The position numbers were made by a program, and so were the translations under genes. 64,000 nucleotides of DNA from contig JALHOP010000013.1 of the NCBI GenBank assembly GCA_022842935.1, forward strand, positions 62,001 to 126,000, written 5' to 3'. This document shows, in pieces, positions 45,869-62,043 of the stretch. The DNA is from Myxococcota bacterium (GTDB lineage: Bacteria > Myxococcota > XYA12-FULL-58-9 > JALHOP01). Each line of letters starts with the position of its first letter. The first letter of the stretch is position 1. The notes under the pieces were generated by a model, which worked only from the letters and a program-made list of their open reading frames with translations, searched no databases and had not been told where the DNA came from.

Positions 45869-46482
45869 GGTGTCTTTATGTAAATCACGCCCCGCGAAAA
45901 CCTGCTCAACATCCGCTGCGTCAGCCGTTCACGCGTCGCTTCCAACTTTTCTTCTTGCATCCCGCCAAATCATGTGTATCTTGCGCTCCGATTCGAAAAC
46001 CAGGGGTCGCCCGCCAGGGCACCAACGCGAAGTCGATCGAAACGGGTCGACGAAGGCGGCAGGTGCATTGGCGGGCTATCCCTTTTTGCGCCCCAAAGCC
46101 CCCCAAGGCCCTAAAGCGCAGGCAATCGAGTCAGGCGGCATCGTAGTGATCGTCGAGTGAGTTACCTGTTCGTTGCCCGCTTCTCGGCGGGAGCCGGACG
46201 GGGCCGGGCGACGTTCAATCGGGTTTATAGCGACGAGACCCGTTGAATGCTCCAGTGGTGGCCCCCAGGTACGGCAGTTGGATCGGAAACGCATTTTTTA
46301 CGCGAATTTCTGCTTGCGTCACCTTGCCATTGAGGCAGGTCACGCGTAGTAGGGCCCGCGCGATTAGCGTTCGAGAGCCAATTGTTTCCGTAATCGGTGG
46401 GCTCACAAAACGTTGCTGCGAATACGCCAAGCGCGGCGCCAAACCAGGCGCGCGTAACCAAGGCCGGTGGAGCGTTTCTTAG
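45869..46482. other. 614-bp non-coding leader region before rpoB
   Basis: No convincing frame is open across this region. The first about 130 bases are AT-richer than their surroundings. A stem at 46214-46245 (TTCAATCGGGT and ACCCGTTGAA, one bulge) lies mid-way, and a T6 run lies near 46295. A ribosome-binding site (GGTGGAG) precedes the rpoB ATG. In most bacteria the rpoB promoter activity comes mainly from upstream ribosomal genes; here this region must provide it. Confidence 0.5.
46324..46352 (+). promoter_or_regulatory. Candidate rpoBC promoter
   Basis: TTGCCA (46324-46329) and TAGTAG (46347-46352) are 17 bp apart, about 130 bases before rpoB. Both boxes are partial matches to the housekeeping consensus. 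The position is suitable, but other weak candidates exist in the region. Confidence 0.35.
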
Positions 46483-50682
<4,200 letters not shown>

Positions 50683-50690
50683 AGCGACTG

Positions 50691-50722
50691 GGGCGGTCTG
50701 CTCGAGCGGACCGCCCACTTTT
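50691..50722 (+). terminator. Hairpin with T-rich tail between rpoB and rpoC
   Basis: GGGCGGTC (50691-50698) pairs with GACCGCCC (50709-50716). The stem continues through a T-G pair and GC to a TCGA loop, and is followed by ACTTTTCCCC. It looks like a partial intrinsic terminator or processing stem between the two large subunits, and could tune the rpoC:rpoB ratio. Confidence 0.45.
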
Positions 50723-50769
50723 CCCCAATCGAATCGAAACGTTTCAAAGCCTTGAGCGGAGTGTAGAAC

Positions 50770-54939
<4,170 letters not shown>

Positions 54940-54961
54940 CGAGTCCGTTTTTGCAATCGAA

Positions 54962-55000
54962 GCCCCGGGTCGAGCTCAGGTTCGGCCCGGGGTTTTTTTT
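54962..55000 (+). terminator. Intrinsic terminator of rpoBC
   Basis: The stem GCCCCGGG/CCCGGGG (54962-54969 with 54986-54992) has a 16-base loop and is followed by eight T residues (54993-55000). It starts 22 bases after the rpoC stop. This is the clearest intrinsic terminator in the window. Confidence 0.92.
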
Positions 55001-55104
55001 GGACGGCGCGTCGCCAGGGGGCGGCCCTGGGACGCCTGGCCCGCCGCGCGTGCGATTTATCGCCGAGGAGTCGCTTGACGACCCGTGAGGCGGAAAACGA
55101 GGCC

Positions 55105-55545
55105 TCAGCCGATCCAGTCGTCGGGCGGCAAGAACGTAAGGCCAGCGATTGCGGCCTTCTCAAGCGCCTCACAGATCGTACGGTGAACCACGATGCCGTT
55201 CACGGATTCCGCGAGGCGAAAGAGCTTCAGTGCTCCCGGCTTCGTCTCGTCGATCGCGAGGCTGTCGATATCGGCATCGAGCATGCGGCGTTTCGAGCCC
55301 TTGGCTCTCTTCGTGCGCTTATTGTCCGCCGCAGCGACCAGGCCGACGATGTTGTAGGCAATGTGCGAGTCGTACGCCGTCCCAGTGTTCTGGTCATGAA
55401 TGACTGCCGGAAAGGTCTCGAGGTTCTGCACACCCGCCGAGCGCAAGATCTCGACCATTTTCTTCGACATCACCGGAACAGGTACGTCGACAAAGGGCGG
55501 AAGCCTGCCGTTGCAGGCGTCACCCACATAGATCGTGAGCTGCAC
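55105..55545 (-). CDS. Imm11 (DUF1629)-like protein, possible immunity protein
   Basis: 146 residues from a GTG at 55545, chosen because GAAGG lies five bases upstream and because the residues before it look like read-through of the neighbouring gene. The family-like part reads PVPVMSKKMVEILRSAGVQN, TFPAVIHDQNTG, YNIVGLVAAAD and GALKLFRLAESVNGIVVHRT. This matches the Imm11/DUF1629 pattern (ends of a GLHLFRLAES-type strand and a LV-type helix) found with polymorphic toxins in myxobacteria. It seems shorter at the N-terminus than relatives of about 190 residues. It overlaps nothing toxin-like; the upstream gene on the same strand encodes a 115-residue protein. An immunity role is inferred from family only. 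Confidence 0.65.
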   Translation of the reverse strand: MQLTIYVGDACNGRLPPFVDVPVPVMSKKMVEILRSAGVQNLETFPAVIHDQNTGTAYDSHIAYNIVGLVAAADNKRTKRAKGSKRRMLDADIDSLAIDETKPGALKLFRLAESVNGIVVHRTICEALEKAAIAGLTFLPPDDWIG

Positions 55546-55592
55546 AGGTACCTTCGGCTGCCCGGTGAACGACTCGCCCGTATGCGGCGGGG

Positions 55593-55940
55593 CTAGCCTC
55601 GTGGCAGCTCTTCGTTCGAGGTGTCGGTGACCTTGAAGGTCCAACCTTGCGTGTTGACGTCGCCCTCCGCGAAGCGCTTGATGGTCGCGGCGATGGCCTT
55701 CGACACCTCCGGACGCCAGGCGCCGGCGACGCCGATGGTGAACTCGCTCCCGTTGAGCTCGATGCTCTGAAGGCGGTAGCTCGCGAGTGGGCCCTTGCTG
55801 CCGAAGAGTTGATTCACCAGCGTGATGAACGGAGCAGCCGCAGGCGACACCTGCGAGCTTGGATAGACGTTCGTACGGACGTTGCTACTGCTTGCGAGAC
55901 GATTGATGTCGTTCATCGTTGGTCCTCTGGCGGTGCTCAT
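55593..55940 (-). CDS. Small protein of unknown function upstream of the Imm11-like gene
   Basis: A 115-residue protein from 55940; an ATG at 55916 (MNDINRLASSSNVRTNVYP) is an equally good start. The N-terminal 35 residues are polar and probably disordered. The rest is mixed alpha/beta (ITLVNQLFGSKGPL, LQSIELNGSEFTIGVAGAWR, VSKAIAATIKRFAEG). No family is recognised. Its stop lies 47 bases before the predicted start of the Imm11-like gene, so they may be cotranscribed. It could be a small toxin-related partner, but nothing in the sequence shows it. Confidence 0.6.
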   Translation of the reverse strand: MSTARGPTMNDINRLASSSNVRTNVYPSSQVSPAAAPFITLVNQLFGSKGPLASYRLQSIELNGSEFTIGVAGAWRPEVSKAIAATIKRFAEGDVNTQGWTFKVTDTSNEELPRG

Positions 55941-56227
55941 CTATCGGCCTCCAGGCAGCGCCAGTTGTGCGGATCGTGAGCGCCAGGTGGGTCTGCTGTG
56001 TTGCACACGAGGCGATTCGCGACCTCGCCGCGGAGGCCCTCGCATGTGAGCCGTCGCACGTTCGTGTGGCGTTGCCCGCCGAGGCTTGGCAAAAGTTCCG
56101 CTTGAAATACCGCGCTCTCGCCGCGCCCTTGGGAGCTCATCACGGGCCGCGCGCGCATCGACGGCCGCCTGCACGCGAACATGCGAGGCCGACTCGAGCT
56201 GGAGACGGCGGCGAGCCTCGTTGTCAT
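55937..56227 (-). pseudogene. Probable frameshifted remnant of a small gene
   Basis: Two frames on the minus strand show coding-like third-position GC in adjacent halves. From about 56230 to 56090 one frame reads NEARRRLQLESASHV and VQAAVDARAARDELP. From about 56090 to 55937 another reads FQAELLPSLGGQRH and ANRLVCNTADPPGAHD before stopping four bases into the next start. No start codon suits the first half. The simplest reading is a decayed gene with one frameshift. A sequencing error is the alternative. Confidence 0.35.
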
Positions 56228-56291
56228 CCAGATTGCCAGCGAGGGCGTTTTTGGTTGAGCGCGGTTTTCGCCCGCACGCTAGAGTCGAGCT

Positions 56292-56729
56292 ATGACCCGA
56301 CCCACTTGGTGCATCGTCATCGCGATGCTCGTCAGCGTCACAGCCTTAGCTTCGGCTCCCGTTCCCATCGTCGGCCCCAACTCCTACAGGCGGCTCATCG
56401 GAGTCGTCGTGAAGGTCGAGCAAGTCGCTCGCGAGATCGGCACCAGCGACACAACCAGCTCACTCGAGCAGTTCGCCGAGGTCACGTTGAAGGTGATGTC
56501 CGCCGAAACGGTCGAGCTTATCGAAGAGGGCGTGGACGTCGTGGTCGTCAAAGAGCTGCCGAAGCCAGAAGCGAAAGCCAAGGACACCCTCGAGGTCTTC
56601 TACTTCAGCGCAAGCTCGCCCGTACGCGCCGGCGACAAGCTGCGTGTCCAGACGCGCACCAGGCTGGCCGTGAGCTACGGCTGGACGGGACCCGCGTTCG
56701 GGGCGAGTTGGAACAAGCTCGAACGGTGA
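56292..56729 (+). CDS. Small secreted protein of unknown function
   Basis: A 145-residue protein with a signal peptide (TWCIVIAMLVSVTALASAP). The mature part is strand-rich (RRLIGVVVKVEQVAREIG, AEVTLKVMSAETVELI, DVVVVKELPKPEA, LEVFYFSASSPVRAGDKLR, in parts), compatible with a small beta-barrel or OB-like fold in the periplasm. No family is recognised. It is convergent with the 386-residue protein gene. Confidence 0.68.
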   Translation: MTRPTWCIVIAMLVSVTALASAPVPIVGPNSYRRLIGVVVKVEQVAREIGTSDTTSSLEQFAEVTLKVMSAETVELIEEGVDVVVVKELPKPEAKAKDTLEVFYFSASSPVRAGDKLRVQTRTRLAVSYGWTGPAFGASWNKLER

Positions 56730-56739
56730 CCTCGTGCAC

Positions 56740-57900
56740 CTAAAGCCAGCCGAGCTTTCGCCAAGCCTTGAGCTGGTTAGCGTCGGCTCCGCATTGCTTG
56801 AGGATCTTGGCGAGCTCATCGCCCTCGAGCTCCCAATCGATCGCGAAGGCAACGAACGTCGGGGCGACCGGCAGCTCGGCGCGTGCTTTCTTGGTGATGC
56901 GCAGAGCCGCGGCTCGGAGCATCTTCCCCACGGCTCCGTTGTCGCTCGCTTCAGCGCGGGCGGTGAATTCGGTGATGGCGGGTGCGAAGCTCTCGTCGTC
57001 GAGCTTTAGCCATCGACCCCCTGCGACGTTCGCTGACAGCGCGAGGGAGTCAACTTGGTCTGCCTCGGTGAGCGGCACGAGCATGGGGATGGGGCTGTCG
57101 TGCTCGCGGTAGCTTAGTTCGAGGGCCTGGAGGCGCGGCGTGGACGGTAACGTCGCAAGCCGTGTCAGCACGGCGGTGGCGATGCGCGCGCTCAGGTCTT
57201 CCGCGAGGCTCTTGGTTGTCGTCTTTGTCTTTGCGGCGAACAGCGTCCGGGTTTCGTCCGGCCAGTGCTGGACAATCCGCTGGAGCGAGCCAGCTGCATC
57301 GTACTCGTAGGTGAGCGTTGGTCTGTGCGTCTCGCCGCCGACCTCGTGATGTTCCACAGCTGCGACGGTGATTCCGCGCTGGACATCGTACTGCACCAGG
57401 TACAACGCGTAGGCCTCCGGGGTATCGAGGATGCGCCGCGGCAGGTCGGGGGACGTCCGCGATGACAAAGCACCGGCACCGCCGTTGACCAGGAAGCGTT
57501 GCTCCGACACGACGAGCCCATCCTTCAACGCGAGTCGGTTGTAGACACTTGGAACGCCCGTCTGCAGACAGACCTCGATGTACTCGACGTCGTGGGTCCC
57601 GTAGAGATAGATGCCCTGCCAGTCGAAGCCATTGACCGTGTGCGAGAAGCGGACCTGCAGTGGGCGGCCGCGCGCGTCCAGGCGAAACTTGTAGTCATCC
57701 CCGTCTTTGCTTGGAGTGCGCGAGAGACGCGCACCAGGCTTGAACTTCGTTGCGGTAAAGTTTTCGAGTGGAAAGGCCGGATACACGGTGTAGACGGTGT
57801 CGACCGCGTCGACTGGCTCGCGCATGACTTCGGCCACGCGATCGAAAGCGCGTGTCCATCGGGTGATGAGGTCAGCGCGGAGTGTGTCGAGGTCGTGCAT
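56740..57900 (-). CDS. Cytoplasmic protein of unknown function
   Basis: A 386-residue protein without signal or membrane helix. The first half is rich in beta strands with aromatic residues (LQVRFSHTVNGFDWQGIYLY, VEYIEVCLQTG, EAYALYLVQYDVQRGITVAAVEHHEVGGE, in parts). A helical middle follows (LAEDLSARIATAVLTRLATL). The last 35 residues form a small helical unit ending LKQCGADANQLKAWRKLGWL. The reading frame has consistently high third-position GC. I recognise no family. Confidence 0.68.
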   Translation of the reverse strand: MHDLDTLRADLITRWTRAFDRVAEVMREPVDAVDTVYTVYPAFPLENFTATKFKPGARLSRTPSKDGDDYKFRLDARGRPLQVRFSHTVNGFDWQGIYLYGTHDVEYIEVCLQTGVPSVYNRLALKDGLVVSEQRFLVNGGAGALSSRTSPDLPRRILDTPEAYALYLVQYDVQRGITVAAVEHHEVGGETHRPTLTYEYDAAGSLQRIVQHWPDETRTLFAAKTKTTTKSLAEDLSARIATAVLTRLATLPSTPRLQALELSYREHDSPIPMLVPLTEADQVDSLALSANVAGGRWLKLDDESFAPAITEFTARAEASDNGAVGKMLRAAALRITKKARAELPVAPTFVAFAIDWELEGDELAKILKQCGADANQLKAWRKLGWL

Positions 57901-57966
57901 GGTTGGCGTGGCCAGGACTCCTCGGCTCGGCTACGAGCCCACCCGCATCGGGCGCGCGAGGAGCGT

Positions 57967-58347
57967 CTAGGCGGCTGACGATCGGAGCCTGACGCCGCTC
58001 ACGGTAGGGCGCGCGAGGCCTGCGGGCCGGGCGCTGCTCAGCAGCATCTCGCAACGGTTCGTGTTGGTCTCTTGCCCGTAGTCGAGACCATTCGGTGTAA
58101 AGCCAAGAACCCCGCGATCTCCCAGGAAACGCCTCAGATGGGACGTCATCCCTTCGCCCAGGAAAGGCGCTTTCAAGAGCTCACAGCTATGGATGTAGCC
58201 GCTGCAGTTTTCATCCAGGGCAATCGCGGCCTGCCGCACCGCGTCGCGATCAGCGTTCGGATGCTCCGCCATGTATTCGCGGATGACGCTGTCGACGGTA
58301 GCCGCGGTCGGGTCAAGGCTGCATGCGCCCATGGGTGTTCCTCGCAA
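57967..58347 (-). CDS. Small protein of unknown function
   Basis: 126 residues from 58347; an ATG at 58332 (MGACSLDPTAATVDSV) may be the true start. The part from there reads VIREYMAEHPNADRDAVRQAA, ALDENCSGYIHSCELLKAPF and GMTSHLRRFLGDRGVLGFTPN (shown in parts), helical with two spaced Cys residues. The C-terminal 20 residues are irregular. No family is recognised. Confidence 0.5.
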   Translation of the reverse strand: MRGTPMGACSLDPTAATVDSVIREYMAEHPNADRDAVRQAAIALDENCSGYIHSCELLKAPFLGEGMTSHLRRFLGDRGVLGFTPNGLDYGQETNTNRCEMLLSSARPAGLARPTVSGVRLRSSAA

Positions 58348-58435
58348 CGTCTACATAGCGTCGCGCCGAGAGCGCTGGTTTGGGATGGGCATGACATGGT
58401 GGCACCCGGCCGGGCCTCCAGGTGCGACGCGCCGC

Positions 58436-60049
58436 TCAGGAGGCTCGGGCTTGCCCCGGCGGATGCGTGTGAGCTTGCCGCGCCAGGTACTCGTCATACG
58501 TCATGGGCAAGTCGCTGAGCGTCGTCGGCGTCACCACCACCACCCGCGTCGCCAAGGTCTGCGCGAACTCGACGTCATGCGACCCGAAGATGAGCGTGCC
58601 CTGGAAGTCGACCAGCCCTTCGTTCAACGCCGTGATCGACTCGAGGTCGAGGTGGTTCGTTGGCTGGTCGAGGATGAGCACGTTCGGGCGCAACAGCATC
58701 ATCTTGGCGAGCAAGCAGCGAACGCGCTCGCCACCCGACAACACCGAAACCGACTTCTGCGACTCTTCTCCCGAGAAGAGCATGCGTCCGAGGTACGTGC
58801 GGATGAAGTTCTCGCTTTGGTCTTCGGGCGAATACTGACGCAGCCAATCCACAAGGTTCAACTGCGACTTGAAGTAATTGGCGTTGTCGCTCGGCAAGTA
58901 ACCGAGCGCGACGGACTGACCCCAGGCGACCTCGCCCGCGTCGGGTTTCTCTTCACCCGCGAGTGTCCGCAATAACATCGATACCGACGGGTCGTCGCCA
59001 ACGACAGCGACCTTGTCGCCGCGGCCGACCATGAACGAGACGTCGGAGAAGAGCTGCGTCTCCTGGGTCTTTGCGAGGCCGCGCACGGTCAACACGTCTT
59101 TGCCGAGCTCGCGGGTGTCTCTGAAGACGATGTGCGGATACTTGCGCGACGACGGCTTGATCTCGGTGAGGTCGAGCTTCTCCAAGACCTTCTTGCGCGA
59201 GGTCGCTTGAGCGGACTTCGAGGCGTTGGCGCTGAAGCGACGCACGAACTCCTGCAACTCTTTGATCTTGTCTGCGGTCTTCTTGTTCTTGTCGTGCGCT
59301 TGCTTGAGCGCAAGCTCGCTCGACTCTTTCCAGAAGGCGTAGTTGCCGGTGTAGAGCTGCACCTTTTGGAAGTCGATGTCGGCGATGTGTGTGCAGACGT
59401 TGTTCAAGAAGTGACGGTCGTGCGAGACGACGACGACGGTGTTCTTGAACTCGGCCAAGAACTCCTCGAGCCAGAGGATGGAGCCGACGTCGAGATGGTT
59501 CGTCGGCTCGTCCATCAGCAAGATTTCGGGGTCACCGAACAGCGCTTGCGCGAGGAGGACACGCACCTTCTCGCTACCCGAGAGCTCCTTCATCTTGAGC
59601 GCGTGCTTCTCGACGGGGATGTCGAGGCTACTCAAGAGCTGCGCGGCGTTCGTCTCTGCATCCCAGCCGCCAAGGTCCGTGAACTCGGACTCGAGCTCGG
59701 AGACGCGCATGCCGTCTTCGTCGTTGAAGTCGGGCTTGGCGTAGAGAGCTTCTTTGGCGCGCATCACCTCGTAGAGGTGCTTGTGGCCAATGATGACGGT
59801 ATCGAGCGCGGTGCTCTCGTCGAAGGCGAAGTGATCTTGGCGAAGGACGCTGATGCGCAGGCCTTTGGGCACGTAGACGTTGCCTGCGGTGGGCTCGATG
59901 TCGCCGGCCAGGATCTTCAGGAACGTCGACTTGCCAGCCCCGTTGGCGCCGATGAGGCCGTAACAGTTACCGGGCGTGAACTTGACGGTGACGTTCTCGA
60001 AGAGGGTGCGTTTGCCGAAGGAGAGGGCGAGATTTTCGGTGGTGATCAT
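58436..60049 (-). CDS. ABC-F ATPase of the YbiT type with a degenerate second nucleotide site
   Basis: A 537-residue soluble ABC-F protein. Members bind the ribosomal E site and affect translation. The first domain is complete: Walker A GANGAGKST (34-42), signature-like ELSGSEKVR, Walker B LLMDEPTNHLD, and VVSHDRHFLNNVCTH. The linker has RRFSANASKSAQATSR, very close to YbiT. The second domain keeps the signature LSGGERVR and GSHD, but its Walker A reads GDDPSVS (351-357) with no GKST. Its Walker B has DQ in place of DE (Q462). The two degenerate positions both belong to one composite ATP site, so only one site should hydrolyse ATP. No antibiotic-resistance subfamily signature is evident. The gene stands alone. 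Confidence 0.9.
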   Translation of the reverse strand: MITTENLALSFGKRTLFENVTVKFTPGNCYGLIGANGAGKSTFLKILAGDIEPTAGNVYVPKGLRISVLRQDHFAFDESTALDTVIIGHKHLYEVMRAKEALYAKPDFNDEDGMRVSELESEFTDLGGWDAETNAAQLLSSLDIPVEKHALKMKELSGSEKVRVLLAQALFGDPEILLMDEPTNHLDVGSILWLEEFLAEFKNTVVVVSHDRHFLNNVCTHIADIDFQKVQLYTGNYAFWKESSELALKQAHDKNKKTADKIKELQEFVRRFSANASKSAQATSRKKVLEKLDLTEIKPSSRKYPHIVFRDTRELGKDVLTVRGLAKTQETQLFSDVSFMVGRGDKVAVVGDDPSVSMLLRTLAGEEKPDAGEVAWGQSVALGYLPSDNANYFKSQLNLVDWLRQYSPEDQSENFIRTYLGRMLFSGEESQKSVSVLSGGERVRCLLAKMMLLRPNVLILDQPTNHLDLESITALNEGLVDFQGTLIFGSHDVEFAQTLATRVVVVTPTTLSDLPMTYDEYLARQAHTHPPGQARAS

Positions 60050-60184
60050 GAGCGTTTTGGCGCCTGCTACAGGATGGGCGGGCTTGCGGCAACGGCTCGC
60101 GACAAGGCCATGGCGACAAGGCGGAGAAACAGGCGAGGGGCGACAGCGCGTGTCGATGGCTGCCGCGGCGCCCCGCTTCGCGAA

Positions 60185-60646
60185 TCAAGGAGCCTTGATC
60201 CATGCGAGCTGCTCGAGCCCGCCAACCCAGTATAGAAAGATGGCCGCGTAGTGCTCGAGAGCGCCACCGGCGCGCGCTGCCTGTGTGAGGTGCTCCGCGA
60301 TGGAGGTGAAGCCGCCCGCCTCCAACAAGCCAGCCCCTGTCGCCCAACGGGGCTCGACGTCGAAGAGCTCGACGCGTTCTTGCGCGGAGACGTCTTGCTG
60401 GATGTCCTCGACGAAACCTTGGTCATCGGTTTGGATGGCCTTGGCGACTGCGGCCTCGAGTGAGCTCGAAGGACGAAACGTGTGCATCACCAGGTACACC
60501 GACGGTGAGGCAGGCGCGTTGCGCGCCACCGAGGTGTCGAGCCAGAGCTCCAAGACGCGTGACTCAGGGTTCGCGCTTTGTGTGAGCTTCGCGATGGTGT
60601 CGTCGATGCGCGTGAGGTTCATGGTGCTCGCTAAATTGTAGGACAT
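60185..60646 (-). CDS. Protein of unknown function, small and cytoplasmic
   Basis: 153 residues from the ATG at 60646; a second ATG at 60622 (MNLTRIDDTIAKL) is plausible. The sequence is mixed alpha/beta: VLELWLDTSVARNAPASPSV, YLVMHTFRPSSSLEAAVAK, RVELFDVEPRWATGAG, EHLTQAARAGGALEHYAAIF. No signal peptide or membrane helix is seen. The high third-position GC supports coding. No family is recognised. Confidence 0.55.
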   Translation of the reverse strand: MSYNLASTMNLTRIDDTIAKLTQSANPESRVLELWLDTSVARNAPASPSVYLVMHTFRPSSSLEAAVAKAIQTDDQGFVEDIQQDVSAQERVELFDVEPRWATGAGLLEAGGFTSIAEHLTQAARAGGALEHYAAIFLYWVGGLEQLAWIKAP

Positions 60647-60803
60647 CCTGCGTGCGCTGTCCTCAACGCTCGACCAGCTCTTTCGAGACGTGCCCGCCGC
60701 CGCCCGGCTCCGCCTGGGACGCGCTGTCAGCCCGCGCAGCGGTGGGCCACGCGCAACGTCGCGCTCGGCCAAGCGATAAGCTCGAAGACGCACAATCGAA
60801 GGG

Positions 60804-61127
60804 GTGCCCGTGTATCTCCAGTCGCTCGTGCAGGGCTTCGAACGTCTCTACAGCACGCACCTCGCCTGGCGCTCAGCCGACCTCAAGGGCGCCATCGGTG
60901 CCCTGGCCTTGTGGGGCAAGAGTATTCGCGAACAGAGCCGTGTCGCTGCGGCCGACCACCTGCGCCGCCTCATCACCATGCAGCGTGCGCCGTCCGTGAG
61001 CAGCACCGGCGCCCTCGAAAACGTCTCACTCGATCGCAGCGCCCGCGAGGTCCTCGTCCCCGCGCCGATCCAGGCCAGTTCGTGGCGGATGCACCGCGGA
61101 GCTTGGCCCAGCGACAGGTTTGGCTGA
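60804..61127 (+). CDS. Small helical protein of unknown function
   Basis: 107 residues from a GTG start. Third codon positions are almost all G or C, which separates it clearly from the opposing frame. Residues about 1-60 look helical (VYLQSLVQGFERLYSTHLAW, GAIGALALWGKSIREQSRVA, ADHLRRLITMQ) and the rest are polar. No family is recognised. It is divergent from the 153-residue protein gene. Confidence 0.5.
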   Translation: MPVYLQSLVQGFERLYSTHLAWRSADLKGAIGALALWGKSIREQSRVAAADHLRRLITMQRAPSVSSTGALENVSLDRSAREVLVPAPIQASSWRMHRGAWPSDRFG

Positions 61128-61284
61128 ACGGGTCTTGCAGCTGGATGCCGCGTCGCAGTCCTCACCGCCGAGCGACCCGGCGGGTGCTCGTTTTTGGGGT
61201 GACATCGTGGCACCGCGAGCTGACAAACGCCGATAGTCTCCGTGCTGATGGGCGACGCGTGCGCCTATCGAAAGGATGACGACC

Positions 61285-61998
61285 GTGAACGCAGCACCCG
61301 TTTCGTCGGGCCCGGGATCTCTACGGAGCGCCGAGACGACCCTCTTGGGTCTACGCAATCTACCCACTGAGGCCATTCGGTACGCGGCACTCGAGCTCGC
61401 CCCAAAGGTCGCGGACCTTCGCCGCTTGTACACCGAGGCGCGCGGTAACGAGCTCGACCGCAGCCGTGACGCAGTCGCCACGAACGCCGTGGTGACCTTC
61501 GAAGACGGTGCCGCTTTCGCTCGACTGACTGTCGGCTCGCGCCACTTTCAGGACAAGAGTGGTCCGGTCGCGGAGCCCGTTGAAATTACCGTGCGTTTCG
61601 CCGACGAGAATCTCACCCGCTTGCAAGACACTGCGGCGCTCCATGCGCGAGACACCTCGCAGCCGCAACCCGTTGGGCGCGTCGCCTTACCGGAGCTCCC
61701 TGCGACGTGGGCGCACCGGAGTCTGGCTGCTGTGGGGAGTGGCGCCGCAGTCGCGGGCACGGCCTATGTGCTCGGTGGAGTAGCGCTTGCGGCGTCGAGT
61801 CCTTTGCTCGTGCCGCTCATCGTCGGCGCCGGTCTCGCTGGTGCTGTCTACGGCGCGAGGAAACCTCAGCACGGCATGGGTCTGTTCGCGGCGGCTGGTT
61901 TCGCCGGAGCCGTCGCTGCGCTGGTGAGCCCTTACCTTGCACCAGCCGGTGCCGTATTGGGCTGGCTCGCAGGGAGGTCCTTCAGCCGGGAGGTTTAG
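61285..61998 (+). CDS. Protein of unknown function with Gly-rich C-terminal membrane hairpin
   Basis: 237 residues from a GTG at 61285, chosen because AAAGGA lies eight bases upstream; the ATG at 61276 sits directly on that sequence. Residues about 20-130 form a soluble mixed domain (RNLPTEAIRYAALELAPKV, VTFEDGAAFARLTVG, VEITVRFADENLTRLQ). From about 145 two or three Gly/Ala-rich hydrophobic segments follow (VGSGAAVAGTAYVLGGVALA, LIVGAGLAGAVYGARK, AAAGFAGAVAALVSPYLA), like a Gly-zipper membrane unit. No family is recognised. It is convergent with the TIG-repeat gene. Confidence 0.6.
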   Translation: MNAAPVSSGPGSLRSAETTLLGLRNLPTEAIRYAALELAPKVADLRRLYTEARGNELDRSRDAVATNAVVTFEDGAAFARLTVGSRHFQDKSGPVAEPVEITVRFADENLTRLQDTAALHARDTSQPQPVGRVALPELPATWAHRSLAAVGSGAAVAGTAYVLGGVALAASSPLLVPLIVGAGLAGAVYGARKPQHGMGLFAAAGFAGAVAALVSPYLAPAGAVLGWLAGRSFSREV

Positions 61999-62043
61999 CC
62001 TCGAGCATCGCGCTTCGCACCCTGCTGGCGTAGGCCGTCGTCA

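Noticed and set aside
45989-46160. Short plus-strand frame in the rpoB leader region
   Set aside because: Composition is Pro/Gly/Arg-rich with no third-position bias and no relatives evident, so it is treated as non-coding.
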